Of a stretch of 64,000 bases of DNA, positions 17,368 through 26,924 are shown piece by piece; positions within the stretch are counted from its first letter, which is position 1, and each line of letters starts with the position of its first letter. A program made the position numbers and the translations under genes. Where the stretch lies: assembly GCF_040396155.1 (NCBI RefSeq), contig NZ_JBEBOY010000007.1:56367-120366 (forward strand), read 5' to 3'. Source of the DNA: Tissierella praeacuta_A (GTDB lineage Bacteria > Bacillota > Clostridia > Tissierellales > Tissierellaceae). The notes under the pieces are model-generated. The model was given only the letters and a program-made list of their open reading frames with translations. It was not told the DNA's origin and made no database searches.

Positions 17368-17931
17368 TTATAAACATTTTGAATATTGTTCGCACCACAC
17401 CATATGATCATTAACCATGCCTATTGCCTGCATAAAAGAATAACAAATAGTTGAACCTACAAATTTAAATCCCCGACCATATAAGTCTTTGCTTATTCTC
17501 TCAGAAATCTCTGTACTTACAGGAACTTGAGATGGATCTATCCATTTATTCACTATTGGATGATTATCAACAAATTTCCAGATATAACTATTAAAAGAAC
17601 AATATTCTTCTTGAATACGGAGAAATGCCTGTGCATTACTTACTAATGCATTTATCTTAGCCTTATTTCGAATAATACCGGGATTAAGCAATAGCTCCTT
17701 CTTTTTCTCTGCACTGTATTCAGCAATTATTTGAGGATTGAAACCATCAAAGGCTATTCTCATATTTTCTCTCTTATTTAAAACCGTAGTCCAGCTCAAT
17801 CCAGCTTGCATACCTTCCAAAATAAGCATTTCAAACAATAGATTATCATCATGGACTGATTTCCCCCATTCATTATCGTGATACACTATATCTAAGTCTT
17901 TTTTTGCCCAAGGACATCTCTTGGCTTCCAT
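17368..17931 (-). CDS. tag: DNA-3-methyladenine glycosylase I
   Basis: A 187-residue protein with the Tag family pattern: MEAKRCPWAKKDLDIVYHDN at the N-terminus with zinc-binding Cys, LFEMLILEGMQAGLSWTTVL near residue 30 with the conserved Glu and Trp, and RGFKFVGSTICYSFMQAIGM near 150, ending with zinc-binding HMVWCEQYSKC. It removes 3-methyladenine from alkylated DNA. The length is normal. The gene has GGGGAATTAGT before the ATG and is followed by rubredoxin on the same strand. Confidence 0.92.
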   Translation of the reverse strand: MEAKRCPWAKKDLDIVYHDNEWGKSVHDDNLLFEMLILEGMQAGLSWTTVLNKRENMRIAFDGFNPQIIAEYSAEKKKELLLNPGIIRNKAKINALVSNAQAFLRIQEEYCSFNSYIWKFVDNHPIVNKWIDPSQVPVSTEISERISKDLYGRGFKFVGSTICYSFMQAIGMVNDHMVWCEQYSKCL

Positions 17932-18331
17932 ACTAATTCCCCTTATATTTATTTTTTATCTGTCAAATATTTCTTTACTACTTGGACCATTAAACATTAA
18001 TTTTATAATAACACATTTATATTTCCACATCAATTTATACCTAATATAAGTTGTTGAATAACAACCTTTTTAATTAATATAAGATTGAGTTTAAGCCATT
18101 AACCATATTTCTTAAAAATCGAATCCAAAATTTAGCAGTTTTCAAAATTAATCATTCAACAATTTATTTTCCTTTTTATCTTAATCTATGCTCTAAGACA
18201 ACTGAGATTCATTATTTATTAATAAGGAAATACTCTTTTCCAGCTTTTTATTTAACCAGAAAAGAATATTAGTTTACTTATAGATATTGCTATTCTATAG
18301 ATTTCAATATATTATTTAAATCAAAACCTTT
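17932..18331. other. 400-base intergenic region, no gene seen
   Basis: Very AT-rich. It contains an imperfect 12-base inverted repeat (AATACTCTTTTC at 18229-18240, GAAAAGAATATT at 18259-18270) downstream of the acetamidase gene and a short GTTGTT/AACAAC hairpin near 18051-18066. No ribosome site with an open frame was found on either strand. Confidence 0.45.
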
Positions 18332-19627
18332 CTAAAGGTTATATTGCTCCTTAATTAAATCAAATAGTCCTACTTTTTCTAATAATCCCACTGGGGCTAA
18401 AAAAGTAACTGTTGCTGTTCCCGGATATCTGCCAATTTCTAATCCACCTGTTATTGTAGTTCTATTCTTAACTTCTGGTACAGTTATTCCCAAAAGACTT
18501 GCAGCTCTACTAAGTCCATTGTCAATGGCATCATTTAAGTTTTTACCTGTACCTACAAAACTAATTGGAGCAGTACTTTCCACTTCTTTTACTCTCCATT
18601 TATCTGCCATTACCTTTGCTTTCTTCATTTCTTCTTGAGTAATTGGCTTAGCTAGATAAGGCAAATCTTCTTTTACTGGTAATATAATCGGTCCATCTAT
18701 ATTTAAGTTCTTAATTACTTTTACTTTTAATGTGACCACTGATGATACATCACAAGTATGACCAGCTATCTCACCATCACCTTGCATAGCATGTACGTCT
18801 CCTACATATACTCCTCCACCTTTTACTTTAACAGGACATATTACTACTGCACCTTCTCTTACTCTATTGATATCCATATGTCCATCAGTTTTATGTGTGG
18901 CTAATTCTTCCCCTGTCAATGCATATTCATGTGGAGCCCCTATTAAAAATGATCCAAAATCACCTGCATTATGAGAATCCGGTATAGCTTTAGATGGTGT
19001 TGTTCCAAGTTGACCTATAAATGGTTTTAATCTTGAAATGCTGCCCACCATATCATGTGGAGCAAAAGTAACTATAGGATTTTGAATAGAATTATCTGGA
19101 ATTGACATATATGATTTTGCATCTGCTGCAACTTCTTCTGCCACTTCTTTAGTTAATGTAACTCCTATTGTTTTTTCTTCATTAAATGCTATTGTATATC
19201 CATGAGTAAATTGGAAAGGCGCAATTTCTTCACCACATTTTGCACAATGTACTGATGCTTGTCCAATGCCTACTAATTCAGTTTTTGGATGTAGAGTTCC
19301 ACATTTTGGGCACTTTCCCGCAACAAAAGGATCCCCTACAAAATTTTTAGGAACTGTAAATTCATTCCCTGATGAAACTACAGTAGATGTTACTGTAACA
19401 GATTTAATATATATTGCAATAGCATCACCTATTTCTGCATTTTCAACATATACTGGCTTTGTTACTTCATGCCCTCCCCTTAATTCTGGAGTTATCATAG
19501 GTCCCCAACATCCAGGTGCAGTATTAGCAACTATTAATCCGCCATCTTTTATTGGCCCTAACATTTCTTGATTTGGGTCTAGTATTCCATTAGTAAATTC
19601 ATTAACAAGTACACTTTCTTTAGACAT
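18332..19627 (-). CDS. Acetamidase/formamidase family protein
   Basis: A 431-residue FmdA/AmdA-family hydrolase. The N-terminal NTAPGCWGPMITPELRGG and the core VYVGDVHAMQGDGEIAGHTC near residue 275 carry the family's conserved Asp, His and Glu residues. Unusually it also has two CxxC knuckles, GKCPKCGTLHPK and VHCAKCGEEIAP near residues 100-130, that look like an inserted zinc ribbon. Members hydrolyse formamide or short-chain amides to ammonia and the acid. Solitary gene; the substrate is not shown by the context. Confidence 0.85.
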   Translation of the reverse strand: MSKESVLVNEFTNGILDPNQEMLGPIKDGGLIVANTAPGCWGPMITPELRGGHEVTKPVYVENAEIGDAIAIYIKSVTVTSTVVSSGNEFTVPKNFVGDPFVAGKCPKCGTLHPKTELVGIGQASVHCAKCGEEIAPFQFTHGYTIAFNEEKTIGVTLTKEVAEEVAADAKSYMSIPDNSIQNPIVTFAPHDMVGSISRLKPFIGQLGTTPSKAIPDSHNAGDFGSFLIGAPHEYALTGEELATHKTDGHMDINRVREGAVVICPVKVKGGGVYVGDVHAMQGDGEIAGHTCDVSSVVTLKVKVIKNLNIDGPIILPVKEDLPYLAKPITQEEMKKAKVMADKWRVKEVESTAPISFVGTGKNLNDAIDNGLSRAASLLGITVPEVKNRTTITGGLEIGRYPGTATVTFLAPVGLLEKVGLFDLIKEQYNL

Positions 19628-19771
19628 ATCTATTTCCTCCTCTAATACTATTTTAATATATACACATTATAGCTTTTACCCTTTGGACAAATATAATAAC
19701 AGCAATTTAGTCAATAGATATAATTATAAAATGATTCACACACTGTTTATCCTAAACTATTCTTATTTTTA

Positions 19772-19780
19772 TGTTATAAT
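19772..19780 (+). promoter_or_regulatory. Extended -10 promoter for nitroreductase gene
   Basis: TGTTATAAT, a TGn-extended -10 element, 33 bases before the ATG. Confidence 0.5.
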
Positions 19781-19812
19781 ATGTATGAGAAAATTAAAAT
19801 AGGAGGTCAGTT

Positions 19813-20343
19813 ATGTTAGATTTATTAATGAAGCGAAGAACAATAAGAAAATATAAGAATCAAGAAGTAGGAAAAGATATACTTGATAAAATATTACAAG
19901 GAGCATTAACTTCCCCTTCTGGTAAAAATATAAAACCTTGTGAACTTGTTGTAGTAAATAATAAGGAGCTCCTTGAGAAATTAGCTGCTTCTAGGGGTGG
20001 GGCCTCTCACCCTATATCAAATGCAGAATTAGCAATTGCAGTTTTAGTAGATTCTAATATTACAGATACTTGGGTAGAAGATGCTTCTATTATGGCTACT
20101 GTAATACAATTAACCGCAGCATCTTTAGGACTTGGTTCTTGCTGGATTCAAGTAAGAAATAGGTTAACTGAAGATGGAGAAAATGTAGAAGATTATGTAA
20201 GAAATGTTTTAAATATCCCTGAAAAATATAATGTACTAAATATTATTTCATTAGGATACCCAGATGAAGAAAAAAGTCCTCATGATTCTAAGGCATTACC
20301 TTATGATAAAATTCACTATAATGAGTTTAATGTAGGAAAATAA
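19813..20343 (+). CDS. Nitroreductase family FMN oxidoreductase
   Basis: A 176-residue protein of the FMN-dependent nitroreductase fold: LLMKRRTIRKYKNQEVGKDI at the N-terminus, LTSPSGKNIKPCELVVVNN near residue 35 (FMN contacts) and AASLGLGSCWIQVRNRLTED near 100. It is at the short end of the family, lacking a long C-terminal extension. It would reduce quinones, flavins or nitro compounds with NAD(P)H; the natural substrate is unknown. AGGAGGTCAGTT gives a strong ribosome site. Single-gene unit. Confidence 0.85.
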   Translation: MLDLLMKRRTIRKYKNQEVGKDILDKILQGALTSPSGKNIKPCELVVVNNKELLEKLAASRGGASHPISNAELAIAVLVDSNITDTWVEDASIMATVIQLTAASLGLGSCWIQVRNRLTEDGENVEDYVRNVLNIPEKYNVLNIISLGYPDEEKSPHDSKALPYDKIHYNEFNVGK

Positions 20344-20348
20344 ATTTT

Positions 20349-20405
20349 AAAAAGGACTATCTCAAAACTGATCAATATATCAATTCTTAAGATAGTCCCT
20401 TTTTA
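20349..20405. terminator. Bidirectional terminator between nitroreductase and livF
   Basis: AAAAAGGACTATCT and AGATAGTCCCTTTTT form a long stem (one bulge) with a 27-base loop; T runs lie on both outer sides, and it separates two convergent genes. Confidence 0.65.
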
Positions 20406-20434
20406 CACATGTTTATCTATATTTAACTGTTCAT

Positions 20435-21142
20435 TTATTCTTCTCCCAAATAAGCCTTTCTTACTCTATCATCATATAAAAGTTTATTAGCATCACCTGA
20501 AAATAAAATTTTCCCTGTTTCTATTACATATCCTCTATCTGCTGTCTGCAGTGCAATATTAGCATTTTGCTCAACAAATAAAAATGTAAGTCCGGTTTTT
20601 TTGTTTATCTCCTTAATAGATTCAAATATTTCTTCAATAACTATCGGTGCTAATCCCATAGATGGCTCATCTAACATTAGTAGTTCTGGATCTGATAAAA
20701 GCGCTCTACCTATGGCTAGCATTTGCTGCTCCCCGCCACTTAGGGTTCCTCCATACTGTTTAGTTCTTTCCTTTAATCTAGGAAATAATTTATATACAAA
20801 TTCAAGGTCTTTACCTATTTTTTCCTTGTCTTTTCTCAAATAAGCTCCCATAAGAAGATTTTCTTCTACAGTCAATGCAGTAAATATTCTTCTTCCCTCT
20901 GGAACATGAATAAGTCTTTTAGCTACTATTTTTTCTGCACTTAGGTCATTGATTTCTTCATCCTTATATTTTATGCATCCTTTAGATTTTACTAAATTAG
21001 ATATGCCCCTTAAGGTACTAGTCTTTCCAGCTCCATTACTTCCAATTAAAGTGATTATCTCTCCCTTTTTTATTTCAAAAGACAATCCTTGTAATGCATG
21101 TATACCTCCATAATATACATTTAAGTCTTCAACCTTTAACAT
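20435..21142 (-). CDS. livF: Branched-chain amino-acid ABC transporter ATPase LivF
   Basis: A 235-residue ATPase with Walker A GSNGAGKTS near residue 36, signature LSGGEQQML near 133 and Walker B LLMLDEPSMGL; HVPEGRRIFTALTVEENLL is characteristic of LivF. Length is standard. It overlaps livG by seven bases and is the last gene of the five-gene transporter operon, followed by a terminator. It hydrolyses ATP for uptake together with LivG. Confidence 0.92.
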   Translation of the reverse strand: MLKVEDLNVYYGGIHALQGLSFEIKKGEIITLIGSNGAGKTSTLRGISNLVKSKGCIKYKDEEINDLSAEKIVAKRLIHVPEGRRIFTALTVEENLLMGAYLRKDKEKIGKDLEFVYKLFPRLKERTKQYGGTLSGGEQQMLAIGRALLSDPELLMLDEPSMGLAPIVIEEIFESIKEINKKTGLTFLFVEQNANIALQTADRGYVIETGKILFSGDANKLLYDDRVRKAYLGEE

Positions 21143-21909
21143 TGTTCAGTACCCCCTTTACCTAAGTAGGCTTCAATTACCCTTTGACTTTGCTGAATCT
21201 CCTGTGGTACCCCTTCAGCTATTTTATTTCCATATTCTAGTACTGAAATTCTGTCAGATATACCCATTACTAGTTTCATATCATGTTCAATAACTAAAAT
21301 AGTATTTCCTTTATCTCTAATTTTCTTTATAAGATTAGTCATCTCAACCTTTTCACCTGAGTTCATACCTGCTGCTGGCTCATCAAGTAAAAGTAATTTA
21401 GGTTCTGTAGCCAATGCTCGGGCAACCTCTACTCTTCTTTGATAACCATAGGGTAAGCTAGTAGCTATTTCATCTTTTAAATGAGTTAATTCTAGAAAGT
21501 CCAGAATCTCCATTACCTTAGTTTCAACTTCCTTTTCTTCTTTTACAAGCTTAGGAGATTTTAATATGGTAGCCAATAAGTTTGATGATGTTCTGCAATA
21601 TTGTCCGACCATTACATTTTCAAGTACCGTCATAGTGCTGAACAATCTTATATTCTGGAATGTTCTGCCGATACCCATTTTTGTTATTTCATAGGGTTTA
21701 GACTTTTTAACCTTTTCTCCTAAAAACGTTACTTCTCCTGATGTTGGCTCATATATACCAGTTATTGCGTTGAAAAAAGTTGTTTTTCCAGCTCCATTAG
21801 GTCCTATTAAACTTACAATTTCATCTTTATCTATATGAAAATCTACATTGTTTACAGCTGTCAAACCTCCGAAACACATTGTTATTCCTTTAGCTTCCAG
21901 AATTCTCAT
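21136..21909 (-). CDS. livG: Branched-chain amino-acid ABC transporter ATPase LivG
   Basis: About 257 residues with Walker A GPNGAGKTTFFNAITG near 35, GIGRTFQNIRLFSTMTVLEN near 80, signature LPYGYQRRVEVARALATEPK and Walker B LLLLDEPAAGMN; this set is typical of LivG. The ATG at 21909 is preferred to the GTG at 21918 because the latter overlaps the GGGAGGTG ribosome site. It overlaps livM upstream and livF downstream. Confidence 0.92.
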   Translation of the reverse strand: MRILEAKGITMCFGGLTAVNNVDFHIDKDEIVSLIGPNGAGKTTFFNAITGIYEPTSGEVTFLGEKVKKSKPYEITKMGIGRTFQNIRLFSTMTVLENVMVGQYCRTSSNLLATILKSPKLVKEEKEVETKVMEILDFLELTHLKDEIATSLPYGYQRRVEVARALATEPKLLLLDEPAAGMNSGEKVEMTNLIKKIRDKGNTILVIEHDMKLVMGISDRISVLEYGNKIAEGVPQEIQQSQRVIEAYLGKGGTEQC

Positions 21910-22966
21910 TTTTCGCACCTCCCTTTAGACTAGACATACTAATTATTCCTTGAGGTCTTACTATCATCATCATTACTAACAATATACCATATATAGCATA
22001 TCTATATGTGGATATACCTCTTAAAGCTTCTGGTAATATAGTCAGCACTGTTGCACCTACGATAATACCTGGTATACTTCCTACCCCACCTAGTACTACC
22101 ATTGTTAACATTACTACTGATTCCATATATGTGAAGTTATCTGGATTTACATAGTGGATAAATGAAGCAAATACACCTCCAGCTAATCCTGCTATGGCAG
22201 CACCTAAAACAAATGCAAGTATTTTTAAAAAGGTTGGATTTATCCCCATTGCTTCTGCAGCTACTTCATCATCTTTTACTGCTACTAGTCCTCTTCCCAA
22301 TCTAGAATTTAATAGTCTATAGGATATAAATATAGTCAAAAGAGCTAAGATATATAAGATATAATAATATCCAGTATTACTGCTTATTGTATAACCAAAT
22401 ATATTAGGTGATGGAATACCTGGTATACCAGCTGGCCCCCTTGTAAAGGATGCCCAGTTTATTAAAACTAACCTTAGTATTTCACTGAAACCTATTGTTG
22501 TAATAGCTAAATAGTCTCCTTTTAATCTTAGAGTTGGAATACCTAGCAGCAATCCAAAAACTGCGGAAACAATTCCGCTGAAAAGTAAGGCAATCCAGAA
22601 AGGAACATGATAGGTCACAGTAAGAATAGCAGTAGTATATGCACCTACAGCATAGAAGGCAGAATGTCCCATGGAAAGCTGTCCTGCAAATCCTAGAACA
22701 AAGTTTAGGCTTAATGCCAATACTATATATATCAGCACTAATACACTTGTCCTTAATGCATAAGTATTATTAAATAAAATTAGAGGTAATAATGCTCCTA
22801 ATATTAAAAACACATAAGTTACAATTTTTCTCTTTTTATTATCTAAATTCATAAATCTCTTTGTACCTATATCGAATATCTTTGAAAGCACAATAATTCC
22901 CACATATAATATTCCTGAATATAATATTAAATTGAATAAAACCTTTGAAATATTACCCATCTTCAT
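21890..22966 (-). CDS. livM: Branched-chain amino-acid ABC transporter permease LivM
   Basis: A 358-residue membrane protein with about ten hydrophobic segments. LSLNFVLGFAGQLSMGHSAFYAVGAYTTAI near the middle and GDYLAITTIGFSEILRLVL plus AVKDDEVAAEAMGINPTFLK are diagnostic LivM motifs (each quoted in part). It pairs with LivH, encoded just upstream with a seven-base gap, to form the membrane channel. AGGAGGTGG precedes the ATG. Confidence 0.9.
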   Translation of the reverse strand: MKMGNISKVLFNLILYSGILYVGIIVLSKIFDIGTKRFMNLDNKKRKIVTYVFLILGALLPLILFNNTYALRTSVLVLIYIVLALSLNFVLGFAGQLSMGHSAFYAVGAYTTAILTVTYHVPFWIALLFSGIVSAVFGLLLGIPTLRLKGDYLAITTIGFSEILRLVLINWASFTRGPAGIPGIPSPNIFGYTISSNTGYYYILYILALLTIFISYRLLNSRLGRGLVAVKDDEVAAEAMGINPTFLKILAFVLGAAIAGLAGGVFASFIHYVNPDNFTYMESVVMLTMVVLGGVGSIPGIIVGATVLTILPEALRGISTYRYAIYGILLVMMMIVRPQGIISMSSLKGGAKNENSGS

Positions 22967-22973
22967 CCACCTC

Positions 22974-23855
22974 CTATACCTTTTCTTTAATGCCCTTGCC
23001 TAATAATCCATCAGGTTTTAGAATAAGTATGATTATTAAAATTATAAAGGCTATAGCATCTCTGTATCCTGAGGAGATATACGCTGCACCTAAACTTTCT
23101 GACACTCCCATTATAAGCCCTCCAAGCATTGCACCTGGAATACTTCCTATACCACCTATTACTGCTGCAATAAATGCCTTTAGTCCCGGTACATAACCCA
23201 TCATAGGATATGCTGCTTTATAATATATTGCAACTAAAGTACCTGCCGCAGCCCCAAGAGCAGAACCAAGACCAAATGTAAAATATACTACCTTATTTGT
23301 ATTAATTCCCATAAGCCTTGATACATCCATATCTTGAGATACACATCTCATCGCTCTTCCAATCTTTGTATATTGGACTATATAAGTTAATAATGCAACT
23401 AAAACAATTGTCGTACCTAAAATTATTAGCTGAATAGTATTAACTCTAATTCCTATAAAACTAAATACTTTGTTATTTATTACATTTGGAAATGACTGAG
23501 TTTCAGGACCCCATATAAGCATTGCGAAGTTTTCCAAAAATATACCTACTCCAACTGCTGATAGGAATAAATTTATCTTAGGTGCCTTAAACACAGGACT
23601 ATAGGCAAACTTTGCAATTAGTATTCCGAAAATTGATGCCCCGGCCATTCCAAATAAAAATGCCAGCATTATTGGCATATTAAATAATGTCAATGCTGTA
23701 TATGTTAAAAAAGTACCGATCATATATACATCACCATGGGCAAAATTTATCAGTCTAATGATTCCATAGACCATTGTAAAGCCTATAGCTGTTAGAGCAT
23801 AAATACTCCCTAGAGCTATACCGTTACTTAACTGCTCCATAAACATATTTTTCAC
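22974..23855 (-). CDS. livH: Branched-chain amino-acid ABC transporter permease LivH
   Basis: A 293-residue membrane protein of the LivH type: GIALGSIYALTAIGFTMVYG at the N-terminus, RLINFAHGDVYMIGTFLTY near residue 35, and RAMRCVSQDMDVSRLMGINT near 165, the cytoplasmic loop that couples to the ATPases. Standard length. It follows the binding-protein gene with a gap of about 46 bases. Confidence 0.92.
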   Translation of the reverse strand: MKNMFMEQLSNGIALGSIYALTAIGFTMVYGIIRLINFAHGDVYMIGTFLTYTALTLFNMPIMLAFLFGMAGASIFGILIAKFAYSPVFKAPKINLFLSAVGVGIFLENFAMLIWGPETQSFPNVINNKVFSFIGIRVNTIQLIILGTTIVLVALLTYIVQYTKIGRAMRCVSQDMDVSRLMGINTNKVVYFTFGLGSALGAAAGTLVAIYYKAAYPMMGYVPGLKAFIAAVIGGIGSIPGAMLGGLIMGVSESLGAAYISSGYRDAIAFIILIIILILKPDGLLGKGIKEKV

Positions 23856-23901
23856 CCTCCTTTGTGTCTGTTAGGGAGCCCCTTAGAGAATCCCCATATC
23901 T

Positions 23902-25041
23902 TTAGTTTAATTGATCTTCTGCTAAAACTATTTTACCGTCTTTAACTTCTAGGATTAGAATACTTCTAGTTACATCATTGTTTTCAAAAGAGATAGGACC
24001 AGCTACTCCTGGGAAATCCTTAGCTTCTTGTAAATATTTTGTTATGCCGTCTCTTGTTGCTCCATTTTTCTTCATACCTTCAAGAATAAGTTTCGCTGAG
24101 TCATATGCCAATGCTGCATAGTTATCAGGTTCCTTATTATATTTTTCTCTGAATGATTCTACGAATTCTTTTGTTCCAGGGAATTCAACATCTGGATGGA
24201 AAAATGCAGCGAATCTTATTCCTTCAACAGCTTGTCCCCCTAATTTAATTAATTCGTCCGAACTGATTCCCTCTGTTCCTATCATTGGAACGTTTAATCC
24301 TGCTGGCCCTGCTTGTTGTGCAATTAAAGCTGTTTCTACATAATAGCCTGCGACAAACATTATATCAGGATCTTGACCCTTTATCTTTGTAAGTTGAGGA
24401 CTGAAATCCTTTGATTGTCCTTCAAAATATGTTTCTGATGCTACAACCTTTCCACCCAGACTTTCGAATTCATCTGTAAAGTCATTTTTAAGGCCTGTAC
24501 CAAAATCATTAGCTGTAAATAAAATAGCCGCCTTTCTTTTTCCTAATACATTATAAGCATATTGTGCTAAATTTTTCGCTTGTGTAGTATCAGTTAATGA
24601 AATACGATATAAATGAGGTGTAGAGCCATCAGTTATTTGTTTATTAACTGAATCTGTAATAACTGGTATACCTGATGCTTCATAAATTCCCCTTGCAGCT
24701 AGTGTACAGGAACTGTTCCAGTGACCGATTACTGCTAAAACTTTATTATCCCCTGCAAACTTTTGAGCCACGTTTGGTGCTTCTTTAGGATTTCCAGTAT
24801 CATCACCAACAATTAGTTTTACTTGCTTACCATCAATACCACCTTCTTTATTTACTTCATCTAATGCTAGCTCTATGGCTTTAACCTTCATATCTCCAAA
24901 TTGAGCTGAGTCCCCTGTCATAGGATTGGCTGAAGCTATATATAGCTCTGAAGAGCTAGAATCCCCTCCACCACCACCGCATGCAGTAAGTGCAACTATA
25001 CTTAAAACCAATAAAATTGCTAGAAAGCCTTTCTTTTTCAT
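23902..25041 (-). CDS. livK: Branched-chain amino-acid ABC transporter binding lipoprotein
   Basis: A 379-residue precursor with signal peptide and lipobox IVALTAC, then a Gly/Ser linker. The mature protein is a Peripla_BP_6 (Leu/Ile/Val-binding) domain, e.g. PMTGDSAQFGDMKVKAIELA, GVIGHWNSSCTLAARGIYEA (close match read as AVIGHWNSSC) and YAALAYDSAKLILEGMKKNG. It should capture amino acids or related amides outside the cell and pass them to LivHMGF. It is the first gene of the operon and has a sigma-54 promoter about 90 bases upstream. The ligand could be other than branched-chain amino acids. Confidence 0.9.
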   Translation of the reverse strand: MKKKGFLAILLVLSIVALTACGGGGGDSSSSELYIASANPMTGDSAQFGDMKVKAIELALDEVNKEGGIDGKQVKLIVGDDTGNPKEAPNVAQKFAGDNKVLAVIGHWNSSCTLAARGIYEASGIPVITDSVNKQITDGSTPHLYRISLTDTTQAKNLAQYAYNVLGKRKAAILFTANDFGTGLKNDFTDEFESLGGKVVASETYFEGQSKDFSPQLTKIKGQDPDIMFVAGYYVETALIAQQAGPAGLNVPMIGTEGISSDELIKLGGQAVEGIRFAAFFHPDVEFPGTKEFVESFREKYNKEPDNYAALAYDSAKLILEGMKKNGATRDGITKYLQEAKDFPGVAGPISFENNDVTRSILILEVKDGKIVLAEDQLN

Positions 25042-25130
25042 TAAAAATCCCCCTTTATTTTTAGAAACTCTTCCAGTCTTTTATATATAAGATAAGAAAA
25101 GTTTCAATTATATTTTGATACCGTTTATTA

Positions 25131-25147
25131 TTGCAAATGCCATGCCA
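25131..25147 (-). promoter_or_regulatory. Sigma-54 (-24/-12) promoter of the liv operon
   Basis: On the minus strand TGGCATGGCATTTGCA has GG and GC exactly ten bases apart and matches the -24/-12 consensus TGGCAYRNNNNTTGCW at every fixed position. It lies about 90 bases before livK and is opposite a gene pair that encodes an NtrC-type sigma-54 activator. Confidence 0.8.
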
Positions 25148-25270
25148 TATCTTTTTATATTTATAATCACCAATAAACCGCTATTTACTATCTATAACTG
25201 CATTAATTATTAGAATATAATAGATAGTATCTCTGCAATTAATTCATACTATGAAATTTTTTCATACCCG

Positions 25271-25279
25271 TGGTATAAT
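25271..25279 (+). promoter_or_regulatory. Extended -10 promoter for the sensor kinase gene
   Basis: TGGTATAAT, an extended -10 element, 36 bases before the ATG of the histidine kinase gene. Confidence 0.55.
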
Positions 25280-25315
25280 AATACATAATAAAAATTTAAA
25301 ATTCTGAGGTGTAAA

Positions 25316-26923
25316 ATGATTAGAAAGAGAATCTTATCCATTTTCTTATGCAGCATAATCCTTTTATATTTTTCTTTGCCCAGTAATGCAATTACATTAC
25401 AGGATATTAGCAAAGAACCTTTAAAAATTGGTGGAGATAATAATTATCCTCCATATGAGTTTGTAGATGATAATGATAACTTTAGAGGTTTCAATGTAGA
25501 TATTATTAGGGCTATTGCCATAGAACTAGGACTGGAAATTGAGTTGATTCCCAATAGCTGGGAAGATACTATGGAAATTTTGAAAAATGGAGAAGTTGAC
25601 GCTATTCAAGGCATGACTGTTACACCAGAGCGAAGTAAAATATATGATTTCACTCAAGAAATAGTAATGAATTCTCAAAATATATTTGTATTAAAAAATT
25701 CTAGTATAATCCATAATATAAACGATTTATCTGGAAAAAGGGTTTCCATTCAATCAGAAGATGTTTCTAAGGAGATTACGAGGAGAATATCAGATGTTAC
25801 TGTTATACCAAAAACAAATCAATTAGAAGCCCTTCAATCCTTACTATCTGGAGAAGTAGATGCTTATGTCGGCAATAGACTGACTGGAATTTATTATGTG
25901 CAGACCCTTGGTTTAACAGAATCTGTAAAGATTGTTGGTGAACCACTTTATTCCACTAAATATTCTATAGCTGTTAAAAAAGGAAATAAGGAATTATTAA
26001 ATCTACTAGATTCAGGTTTAGAGGCAATAAAACTCAATGGAACCTATGATAAAATTTATAAGAAGTGGTTTGGAGAAACTATTTTAGATATTAACCAAAA
26101 ATGGATTAACCTTCTTTCTATGTCATTAGTTGCACTTTCTATATCATTGATAATTATTTATATAGTATATTACTGGAATAAAACACTGAAAAAAGAAGTT
26201 GAAATCAGAACAAAAGAAATTATTGAACTAAACAATCTTGCAATGCACAATGATAAGATGCAAGCATTAGGAAAATTATCATCAGGAATAGCCCATGAAT
26301 TAAGAAATCCGTTAACATCTATTAATGCCTTCGTGGATTTAATCCCTTTAAAAATAGATGATGAAAACTTTAGAAAAGAATTAATGAAAATTGTTCCTAG
26401 CGAAATAAAAAGATTAAATGATTTAGTAAGCTCCTTACTTGATTATTCAAAGCCAAAGAATCCAAAACCTGAAAAAATTATGTTATCTGAAATCCTGCCA
26501 GACGTTTTAACTCTCCTAAAACAGAAATTTAGGGAAAAGAAGATTAAAGTAATTACCCAGAATATAGATATCTGTCTTTACGCCGATGAATCTCAAATAA
26601 AGCAAATATTGATAAATATCTTGCTTAATAGTATTGATGCCATTGATAACAATGGGCAAATAGACATAGAAGGAGATATTGTAAACATAAAGGCATCTAT
26701 CAGTATAAAGGATAATGGATCTGGAATTCCGGAAGAAATGTTAGATAAATTATTTGATCCTTTTTATTCCTCTAAAAAAACTGGCTATGGAATTGGACTT
26801 TCCGTAACAGAAAGATTAATAAAGGAAAACAATGGAGATATAAAATTAGAAAGCAAAGATGGTCAAGGTACTATAGCTACAATTTATATACCTACTGAAC
26901 CACCTTGTAGAAAGGAGAAATAA
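25316..26923 (+). CDS. Sensor histidine kinase with amino-acid-binding-protein domain
   Basis: A 535-residue membrane kinase. A signal peptide is followed by a SBP_bac_3 domain (residues about 35-255: IGGDNNYPPYEFVDDNDNF, AIQGMTVTPERSKIYDF), one transmembrane helix near 263-285, and a cytoplasmic kinase: H-box SGIAHELRNPLTSINAFVD near 325, N-box LINILLNSIDAID, G boxes DNGSGIPEEML and GYGIGLSVTERL. It probably senses an amino acid outside the cell and phosphorylates the regulator encoded one base downstream. Its divergence from the liv operon suggests control of that transporter. Confidence 0.9.
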   Translation: MIRKRILSIFLCSIILLYFSLPSNAITLQDISKEPLKIGGDNNYPPYEFVDDNDNFRGFNVDIIRAIAIELGLEIELIPNSWEDTMEILKNGEVDAIQGMTVTPERSKIYDFTQEIVMNSQNIFVLKNSSIIHNINDLSGKRVSIQSEDVSKEITRRISDVTVIPKTNQLEALQSLLSGEVDAYVGNRLTGIYYVQTLGLTESVKIVGEPLYSTKYSIAVKKGNKELLNLLDSGLEAIKLNGTYDKIYKKWFGETILDINQKWINLLSMSLVALSISLIIIYIVYYWNKTLKKEVEIRTKEIIELNNLAMHNDKMQALGKLSSGIAHELRNPLTSINAFVDLIPLKIDDENFRKELMKIVPSEIKRLNDLVSSLLDYSKPKNPKPEKIMLSEILPDVLTLLKQKFREKKIKVITQNIDICLYADESQIKQILINILLNSIDAIDNNGQIDIEGDIVNIKASISIKDNGSGIPEEMLDKLFDPFYSSKKTGYGIGLSVTERLIKENNGDIKLESKDGQGTIATIYIPTEPPCRKEK

Positions 26924-26924
26924 T

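Noticed and set aside
17932..18331. T-box or other leader RNA in the large gap
   Set aside because: No T-box sequence, no specifier-type stems and no downstream aminoacyl-related gene.
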